A stretch of 64,000 bases of DNA from Termitidicoccus mucosus (lineage in GTDB: Bacteria > Verrucomicrobiota > Verrucomicrobiia > Opitutales > Opitutaceae), in assembly GCF_038725785.1 (NCBI RefSeq), contig NZ_CP109796.1:6076501-6140500 (forward strand), written 5' to 3'. The notes beneath the pieces are model-generated. The model was not told where the DNA came from. It made no database searches and saw only the letters and a list, made by a program, of their open reading frames with translations. Both the position numbers and the translations under genes were made by a program. Below, piece by piece: positions 57,677 through 64,000 of the stretch (position 1 is the stretch's first letter; the number at the start of each line of letters is the position of its first letter).

Positions 57677-58819
57677 ATGTCAGATACAGAAACGTCCGGC
57701 ACCGCCCCAGTGGCACCTGCCGCGACCAACGCGCCCTCTGCGCCCGCGGTCCCCGTCGCCCCCTCGGCTGACGTCGCCGCCCCTGCGGCCCCAGCCTTCG
57801 GCACCAGCCGTGGCTCCGGCCTCGCCCGCGGAAAACGCGCGCTCCACCCCGCCACTACCAGCAACAGCAATACCGCCGCGAACGGCGACTACACGCCCAC
57901 GACGATCCAGATCGTGACCGCCGAGCGTGAATATAAAAATCCGTTCGCCCCCGAGCAGCCCGCCGAGGTCCCGGCTCCCGCTGTTGTTGCCGCCAGCCCC
58001 GTCCGCCCCCCCGAGCCCGCGTCCGCGCCGGCTCCCCACGCAGCCACCGCCCCCGCCGTGGCCAGCCAGCAGCCCGCCGACAATGCCGCCGCCGAATCGG
58101 TTCCCGCCGCCATCCCCTCGGTCGGCGAGCCTGAAAAAGCCGAGCTCAAGATCCTCCCCCCCGTGGACAAGCCGCGCCCGGCCCAGCATTGGGACGCTTC
58201 CACGCCCGCTGATTCGACCGATGACACCTCGGTGCATCCCTCGCTCCGCAGCGACCGGCCCGTCTTCCGGCCCGAAAGCCAGTCCGGCGAAAGGCGCGAC
58301 CAACACGCGTTCCGGGATCGCGGTGAACGCCGTCGCGGCGGACGCGACCGCGACCGCGAGCGCGGCGACTATGGCGACCAACGCGCGCCGCGCGAACAAC
58401 GGGAGCCCCGTCCCGAGGCTTCCGCCGACTCCGCGCCGGCAGCATCCGCGATCGAGCCCGCCCCGAAGAAATCCGGCGGCTTTTTCGGCTGGTTGAAAAG
58501 CCTCTTCGGCGGCTCCGACGACACGGTCAAAGCCGACACGCCCGCCCGTTCGGACGACGGACGCCGCGAGGGCCGTCGTGAAGGACGCCGGGGCGGACGA
58601 GGCGGACGCAATCGTGACCGCGACCGCGACGGCGGCGGCTTCCGTGGCGAACGCCGCGATGACCGCCCGCGCGGCAACCACCGTGACAATCCCCGCGACG
58701 GTTACAGCCACCGCCAGCGCGGCGGGCGCGGACGCAACAGCCGCTACCGAGGCGGCGAGCGCGGCGGCCACCGCCCGTCCGAGGGTGGCGGCTCCTCCGG
58801 CGACTCGGCCGCGTCATAA
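57677..58819 (+). CDS. Disordered Ala/Pro-rich and RG-rich protein
   Basis: A protein of 380 residues of very low complexity. Residues 1-165 are Ala/Pro-rich; residues 195-245 and 290-370 are dense in Arg, Gly and Asp (RRGGRDRDRERGDYG, RGGRGGRNRDRDRD), the composition of RNA-binding RG tails. Between them is a hydrophobic piece, GGFFGWLKSLFGG (about 272-284), which could be an amphipathic helix. TPTTIQIVTAEREYKNPFAP is the one ordered-looking part of the first half. It may bind RNA or belong to an RNA-processing complex; no catalytic domain is seen. A terminator follows. Confidence 0.7.
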   Translation: MSDTETSGTAPVAPAATNAPSAPAVPVAPSADVAAPAAPAFGTSRGSGLARGKRALHPATTSNSNTAANGDYTPTTIQIVTAEREYKNPFAPEQPAEVPAPAVVAASPVRPPEPASAPAPHAATAPAVASQQPADNAAAESVPAAIPSVGEPEKAELKILPPVDKPRPAQHWDASTPADSTDDTSVHPSLRSDRPVFRPESQSGERRDQHAFRDRGERRRGGRDRDRERGDYGDQRAPREQREPRPEASADSAPAASAIEPAPKKSGGFFGWLKSLFGGSDDTVKADTPARSDDGRREGRREGRRGGRGGRNRDRDRDGGGFRGERRDDRPRGNHRDNPRDGYSHRQRGGRGRNSRYRGGERGGHRPSEGGGSSGDSAAS

Positions 58820-58827
58820 ACCACGCT

Positions 58828-58866
58828 GAAACACGCGGGCCGCCCCGCGGCCCGTGTTGCGTTTTC
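58828..58866 (+). terminator. Terminator-like hairpin after the RG-rich protein gene
   Basis: AACACGCGGGCCGC and GCGGCCCGTGTT pair with a two-base bulge, and GCGTTTTC follows. It may work with the stronger hairpin next to it. Confidence 0.65.
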
Positions 58867-58870
58867 TCTC

Positions 58871-58901
58871 ATGCGGAACGGCTTGCCGTTCCGCATTTTT
58901 T
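58871..58901 (+). terminator. Strong Rho-independent terminator
   Basis: ATGCGGAACGGC and GCCGTTCCGCAT form a perfect 12-bp stem with a TT loop, followed by six Ts. It separates the RG-rich protein gene from murA. Confidence 0.92.
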
Positions 58902-58929
58902 GTGCCCCGAAAACTCTCCGCGCCCCCGC

Positions 58930-58980
58930 CACTTGTTACTTGGTTGCTTGCCACTTGTTACCTGTCACTTGTTACTTCCT
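58930..58980. repeat. TTGTTACTT word repeat upstream of murA (type G)
   Basis: CTTGTTACTTGG, GCCACTTGTTACC and TCACTTGTTACTTCC are tandem words, the reverse complement of AAGTAACAAG seen at 47559. They end a few bases before the murA start and leave no Shine-Dalgarno. Confidence 0.75.
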
Positions 58981-58984
58981 TCTC

Positions 58985-60277
58985 ATGGACCTCATCGTCA
59001 ACGGCGGCAAACCGCTCTCCGGCACCATCACTCCGTCCGGCAACAAAAACTCCGTCCTGCCCATCGTGTGCGCCTCGCTCCTCACCGATGAACCCGTGCG
59101 CCTCGACAACGTCCCCGCCATCACCGACCTCGACAAGATCGTGGCCTTCCTCACCGCCCAAGGCTCGCGCATCGACTGGGACAAGGCCGCCGGCACCATG
59201 CGCCTCGATCACTCCGGCTTTCGTCCAGCCGCTACCGTTGACGGGCACGAACTTCCGCAGGACATGCGCTCCACCGTGCTCCTTTACCCCGCGCTTCTGC
59301 GCCGCCTCAAAAAAATCACCCTCTCCGCCAACGCCACCGGCTGCTCCCTCGGCGTCCGCGAAATCGACCCGCATCTTGAGATCTTTGCCAAGCTCGGCGC
59401 CGTCATCGACGCCGGCGAGCCGCTGGTCATCGCGCTCCCCGCCGGTTTCAAGGGCAACCGTCACTGGTGCGACTACATGTCCGTCACCGTGACGGAAAAT
59501 TTCCTCATGGCAGCCGCGCTTGCCGACGGCGAATCCACGCTCATCAACGCCGCCAGCGAGCCGCACGTGCAGGACCTCTGCGCGTTTCTCTCCGCGATGG
59601 GCGCGCGCATCGAAGGCGCGGGCACCAGCATGCTGCGCGTCACCGGCGTCCCGCGCCTCGCCGGCGCCGCCGCGACCATCCAGACCGACTACCACGAGAT
59701 CGTCACCTTTCTCGCGCTCGGCGCCATCACCGGCGGAGAGGTGCGCGTGAAAAAATCCCTTCCGCGGCACTTCGACCTCATCACGCGCGCCTTCCGCAAA
59801 CTCGGCGTCGTCATCGAGCACGAGGGGGGCGACGCGCTTGTCCGCCGCAACCAGTCCCTCGTCATCGAGGAGCCCTACACCAGCAATCTCCTCCCGAAAA
59901 TCGAAGCCGCGCCCTGGCCGTATTTCTCGGTCGATCTGCTTCCGCTCATGATCGCGCTCAGCACGCGCGCGCGCGGCACGATTCATTTCTGGAACAAGGT
60001 CTATGAAAACGGTTTTTCCTGGATGCCGGAGCTGGCGAAGTTCGGCGCGCACGTCATGGTGAGCGATCCGCACCGCATCCTCGTCTTCGGCGGCAAACCG
60101 CTGCGCCCGACGGTCGTCGACGCCCCCTACGTGATCCGCGCCACCATCGCCCTCTACATGGTCGCCGCGAGCATTCCCGGACGCAGCGTGGTGAAAAACG
60201 CCGACACCATCAAGCGCGCCCACCCCCGCTTCGTCGAAAACCTCCAGGCCCTCGGTGCCGAGGTGGAGTGGCGCTGA
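58985..60277 (+). CDS. murA: UDP-N-acetylglucosamine 1-carboxyvinyltransferase
   Basis: A protein of 430 residues of the EPSP synthase family. It adds enolpyruvate to UDP-GlcNAc, the first committed step of peptidoglycan synthesis. GTITPSGNKNSVLPIV (residues 13-28) has the conserved Lys/Asn, and Cys120 in ATGCSLGVREIDPH is the catalytic, fosfomycin-binding residue. The C-terminus has ENGFSWMPELAKFGA and the family ending. The sequence is more diverged than typical MurA, so a paralogue with a related role cannot be excluded. The ATG at 58985 is at the family start. Confidence 0.88.
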   Translation: MDLIVNGGKPLSGTITPSGNKNSVLPIVCASLLTDEPVRLDNVPAITDLDKIVAFLTAQGSRIDWDKAAGTMRLDHSGFRPAATVDGHELPQDMRSTVLLYPALLRRLKKITLSANATGCSLGVREIDPHLEIFAKLGAVIDAGEPLVIALPAGFKGNRHWCDYMSVTVTENFLMAAALADGESTLINAASEPHVQDLCAFLSAMGARIEGAGTSMLRVTGVPRLAGAAATIQTDYHEIVTFLALGAITGGEVRVKKSLPRHFDLITRAFRKLGVVIEHEGGDALVRRNQSLVIEEPYTSNLLPKIEAAPWPYFSVDLLPLMIALSTRARGTIHFWNKVYENGFSWMPELAKFGAHVMVSDPHRILVFGGKPLRPTVVDAPYVIRATIALYMVAASIPGRSVVKNADTIKRAHPRFVENLQALGAEVEWR

Positions 60278-60365
60278 CGCCGTATCACCAAGCGGGACAA
60301 AAGCCCCGCCCATGATCTCAAAATATTTCCGCCCCGTGAATTCATATTCCTGACGCCCTTCAACC

Positions 60366-61406
<1,041 letters not shown>

Positions 61407-61410
61407 TTAC

Positions 61411-61467
61411 GGGAGCGCGGACATTCCTGTCCGCGAAACGCGGGCAGGAATGCCCGCACTCCTTTTT
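61411..61467. repeat. Palindromic GCGGGCATTCCTGCCCGC-like repeat (type J), intergenic copy
   Basis: GAGCGCGGACATTCCTGTCC and CGCGGGCAGGAATGCCCGCA lie head to head after ruvB. A closely related unit is embedded in the DUF2851 gene at 63741-63822. Confidence 0.8.
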
Positions 61468-61511
61468 GGAGCGGTGCCGCTGGCGACGACGCCGGGACAC
61501 CCGCGCAATTC

Positions 61512-62495
61512 TCACCATGCCCGTTTTGCCGCCGCCGTTTCCAGCGCGTCCTGCGCCGCGCGCGGCAGCTTGGGGAAGAAATCCAGCCCGGCGCGCGCCT
61601 CGATGTCGCGCACGCTCACGAGGTATTTGGACGGGTCCTCCGATGCGCGCAGTTCCCGGTGCGGCACCAGAAACGCCAGGGTGCGCAGGCCGCCGCTTTG
61701 CTCGTCGCGCTCGCTGATGACGAGGAAAAACGCGTCCGGCACGGCCACGTTTTCGCCGATGCGGCGCGGCTCCCTGCCTTTTTCGTAAACGGGACCGCAC
61801 ACCACCCACACGTCGCCGTAGCGCCGCGTGTAGCGGTCGAGCACGCGCTCCTCCAGCGCCTTCCAGAGCGCGCCGTTCAACCCGTGCAGTTGCGGCGCCA
61901 CATTCGTCATCAGGAACGTCTCGCGCTGCGCCTCCGGGCCGTGGCAGACCGCGATGGCGTGGTTCGGCGCCATGTGTCCGCGATCGTATCCGGAATTTGT
62001 ATACGCCGAGGCGTCCACCTTCGCGCGCGTGCGCGGGTCGGGCTCGAATTTTTCCGGGCGCGCCGCCGCCTTGTATTTTGGCGGGAAAACCCGGTAGGCG
62101 ACCCATGCCGGGTTCCGCCGCTGCTCGTCGTAGCCCGCGAGGTAGCCCTTGTTTTCCAGGAACACCAGCTTCTCCCGCGCCGCGGGCGTGCCGCCCAGCA
62201 CCATCGCGTCCGCCTCGATGGCCGCGCCGGGCTCGACGACCTTGCCGCGGGTGAGCGGGATTTTGTCGGCGATGATGTCCAGCCAGAACACCAGCTCGCG
62301 GGGCGCGGAGCGGTTTTCGCGCGCGAGGTCGATGGCGTCGAGCGTGACCGCCTCGATTTTCTCCCGCGTCTCCGGCGGCGCGAAGTGATGCCAGGTAAAA
62401 ATCCCCGCGCCCGCCGCCAGCAGGAACACGCCGCACCCCAGCAGGCGGCGCAGATTCATCTTGAGAGGATTTTTTCTTTGTTTTGACCGGGCCAT
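61512..62495 (-). CDS. DNA/RNA non-specific endonuclease (NUC1 family) with membrane anchor
   Basis: A protein of 327 residues. An N-terminal hydrophobic stretch (residues 17-34) anchors or exports it. The beta-beta-alpha-metal nuclease domain contains the DRGH motif at residues 171-174 (GYDRGHMAPNHAI), TNVAPQLHGLNGALW with the metal-binding Asn, and YGDVWVVCGPVYE. It should cleave DNA and RNA outside the cytoplasm, for nutrition or defence. The start at 62495 and one at 62459 are both possible. Confidence 0.9.
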   Translation of the reverse strand: MARSKQRKNPLKMNLRRLLGCGVFLLAAGAGIFTWHHFAPPETREKIEAVTLDAIDLARENRSAPRELVFWLDIIADKIPLTRGKVVEPGAAIEADAMVLGGTPAAREKLVFLENKGYLAGYDEQRRNPAWVAYRVFPPKYKAAARPEKFEPDPRTRAKVDASAYTNSGYDRGHMAPNHAIAVCHGPEAQRETFLMTNVAPQLHGLNGALWKALEERVLDRYTRRYGDVWVVCGPVYEKGREPRRIGENVAVPDAFFLVISERDEQSGGLRTLAFLVPHRELRASEDPSKYLVSVRDIEARAGLDFFPKLPRAAQDALETAAAKRAW

Positions 62496-62579
62496 GCGGA
62501 GGCGGGGAGATGCGCAACAGGAAAGCCCCCGCGCCTCATCGCGCAAGCCATCTTGAACAGCGCGGCGGCATTCCCGCTC

Positions 62580-63311
62580 CTACAACAGCGCCATGCCTTG
62601 CGCGAACACCTCGCCGCCGCCTTCCACGCTGAAGGGCACGCTGCCGCCGCCCTGCTTTTCCAGGCGCACCGTGACGCGCGGCGCATCCGGCGGGATTTCC
62701 CTCGCGAACCTGACCCGCACCGCTTTCACGAGCGTGGGGAACCCCGCGCGGGCCAGCGCGGTTTGCAGGAAATCGAAATACGCCGTGTTGTTCACGTGGT
62801 TGTTGGCATCGACATCGGAATAGCGCACCGACACCTCCACCGCCGCCGCGTCCGCGCCCGGCGGCGGCAGCGCGAGCCGTTCCAGTTCCGGTTCGAAAAT
62901 CCCGCCGTCGCCGTCCTGCGGAAACACCTCCAGGATATCCCCGGGCACCCGCACAAGCGCCTTGCTTTTCAGATTCACATAAAGCCACAACGACGAGCCC
63001 GACGCCACCGGCGCGTCACCGCAAAACACGCGGAATTCACGGTAGCCGCGAAACCCGCGAATCCCCGACGACCACGTCTCCACGCGCAGCGCGTCCTCGT
63101 AGCGCGGATGGCGCGCCACCGACACCGCGATGCGGTTCAGCACCCACGATTCGCCCCGCGTCTCCTTCGCCCGCGTGCCCGCGTCGAACAGGTTGGCGTG
63201 CCTGATCGCGCCCTCCTGCAACAGCCTGAAAAGCCCCGGCAGCGACAGCACCTCGTTGCGGTCAACGTCGCCATAGGTCACGGTCGTGGAGAAAGTTAGT
63301 TTGGCCTCCAT
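62580..63311 (-). CDS. Acyl-ACP thioesterase (FatA/FatB-like)
   Basis: A protein of 243 residues with two hotdog folds in tandem. The first has YGDVDRNEVLSLPGLFRLLQEGAI and WVLNRIAVSVARHPRYED; the second has VRYSDVDANNHVNNTAYFDF, with the Asn/His pair expected at the active site. It hydrolyses acyl-ACP to free fatty acid. The ATG at 63311 gives the conserved start. Confidence 0.9.
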   Translation of the reverse strand: MEAKLTFSTTVTYGDVDRNEVLSLPGLFRLLQEGAIRHANLFDAGTRAKETRGESWVLNRIAVSVARHPRYEDALRVETWSSGIRGFRGYREFRVFCGDAPVASGSSLWLYVNLKSKALVRVPGDILEVFPQDGDGGIFEPELERLALPPPGADAAAVEVSVRYSDVDANNHVNNTAYFDFLQTALARAGFPTLVKAVRVRFAREIPPDAPRVTVRLEKQGGGSVPFSVEGGGEVFAQGMALL

Positions 63312-63329
63312 ATCGTTAAAACACGACTT

Positions 63330-64000
63330 TCAAGCACGACACCGAGACCGGGCAACCTCGTTATTGCGTTCGTCGCGCGTTGCCGCGTCCTCGCTTGCCA
63401 GCATCCAGCCGAGCAAACCTTGCGCGATGCCGTGGCAGGCGGGCTGGTCGCGCGTGCCGGTCATCCGCAACCCCTTCAACAACGGCGCGACCTGCGCGGG
63501 CATGTCGCCCGTCCACCAATGCCGCCAGCAACGCTCCAGCCAGGCCGTGTCCGTGTCCGCCGCATCGCGTGTTGCGAGCAGCGGCAGGAATCCGTCGCAT
63601 ACGAGATTGTCCAGCCGCGTGCCGCCGATGGTGCCGCCGCAAATTTCGTCTTCCACGGAAGCGCGCAGCTTTCGCGCCTCGTTTGCCCGCCTCCAGTCGC
63701 GCGTGGACGGCTCGTCGGCACGGATGGCACACATAAAGGAGCGCGGGCATTCCTGCCCGCGTCTTTCACGGACATCGCGGGCAAGTTCCGAGCGAAGCGA
63801 GAAGCCTGCCATGCCCGCGCTCCTTTGATTGGCGAAGAGATGGGCGAGGCGGGCGGGCCAGTCCGGGTTCGCGGCGACCCATCGCGCATACTGGCGCAGC
63901 CGCGAGCGCGGGTGATTCGCCGGGCGCGCCCCCTGTTTGCTCCACGCGCCGCGAGCGGAAATTTCCGCGAAAACCGCATCGGCGAAGCCCTCGCCCGCGC
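63330..64000 (-). CDS. DUF2851 family protein, partial, with an in-frame palindromic insert
   Basis: The frame enters from the right edge (first full codon at 63998), so the N-terminal part is missing; 223 codons including the stop are seen. AWSKQGARPANHPRSRLRQYARWV and RKLRASVEDEICGGTIGGTRLDNLV are the family motifs. Between LAHLFANQ and RDWRRANEA about 42 residues (RSAGMAGFSLRSELARDVRE and onward) are unusual: they are the translation of a palindromic repeat at 63741-63822 and its flanks, kept in frame. DUF2851 has no proven function. Confidence 0.8.
   Translation of the reverse strand, partial: AGEGFADAVFAEISARGAWSKQGARPANHPRSRLRQYARWVAANPDWPARLAHLFANQRSAGMAGFSLRSELARDVRERRGQECPRSFMCAIRADEPSTRDWRRANEARKLRASVEDEICGGTIGGTRLDNLVCDGFLPLLATRDAADTDTAWLERCWRHWWTGDMPAQVAPLLKGLRMTGTRDQPACHGIAQGLLGWMLASEDAATRDERNNEVARSRCRA
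63741..63822. repeat. Type J palindrome inside the DUF2851 coding sequence
   Basis: AGCGCGGGCATTCCTGCCCG on the left and GCCATGCCCGCGCTC on the right flank a middle with further inverted words (AAGTTCCGAGCGAAGCGAG). The unit keeps the reading frame and has no stop codon in that frame. An intergenic relative is at 61411-61467. Confidence 0.82.

Overview
The window is GC-rich chromosomal DNA, most likely from a member of Verrucomicrobiota, family Opitutaceae. The basis is a planctomycete/verrucomicrobial (PVM) type bacterial microcompartment locus, verrucomicrobial-looking conserved proteins (DUF3142, DUF2851, a putative Na+/H+ antiporter, a fatty acyl-ACP thioesterase), high GC with strong antisense shadow ORFs, and few recognisable Shine-Dalgarno sequences. 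This assignment is an inference from gene content; no rRNA gene is present.

Layout. 0-12 kb: a partial secreted protein, a DUF3142 protein, a phosphotransacetylase split over two genes (pta catalytic domain and a BioD-like/DRTGG protein), murJ, an SBF-type transporter, hrpB helicase and a large uncharacterised protein. 12.4-15.2 kb: a gene cut by an 822-bp IS5-family element with intact CTAG target duplication. 15.4-17.3 kb: kup potassium transporter. 17.7-24.7 kb: a ten-gene microcompartment operon (PduL, three BMC-H, AckA, three BMC-P, aldehyde dehydrogenase, class II aldolase), expected to cleave fuculose/rhamnulose 1-phosphate and turn the lactaldehyde into lactate plus ATP. 24.9-31.9 kb: ubiE, an aldo/keto reductase, an Na+/H+ antiporter-like protein, lysC, lrgAB and a divergent LysR. 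32-41.9 kb: an eight-gene catabolic operon (polyamine-like ABC importer, SDR, cysteine hydrolase, class III aminotransferase, APH-type kinase) with a divergent LysR regulator; its substrate is unknown. 42-50 kb: an OB/HD nuclease, a MutM-like glycosylase, a PL22-like secreted protein, an M23 peptidase and lutABC for lactate oxidation. 50-64 kb: cinA, uvrC, a small secreted protein, a sialidase, an SPFH protein, an RG-rich disordered protein, murA, ruvB, an NUC1-type nuclease, an acyl-ACP thioesterase and a partial DUF2851 gene.

The most striking feature is not a gene. Many gaps between genes are filled by palindromic or word-like repeats of about ten kinds: nested inverted repeats, polypurine/polypyrimidine hairpins, and perfect 27-29 bp palindromes. 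Several begin at or just after the stop codon of one gene and end a few bases before the start codon of the next. Two kinds are inserted in frame inside conserved genes, hrpB and the DUF2851 gene, so that the palindrome is translated. This resembles the behaviour of Rickettsia palindromic elements and deserves a genome-wide look.

Possible metabolic link: lactate made by the microcompartment could be oxidised to pyruvate by LutABC, and the split Pta could serve acetyl-CoA/acetyl phosphate exchange. This is inference from neighbourhood only.
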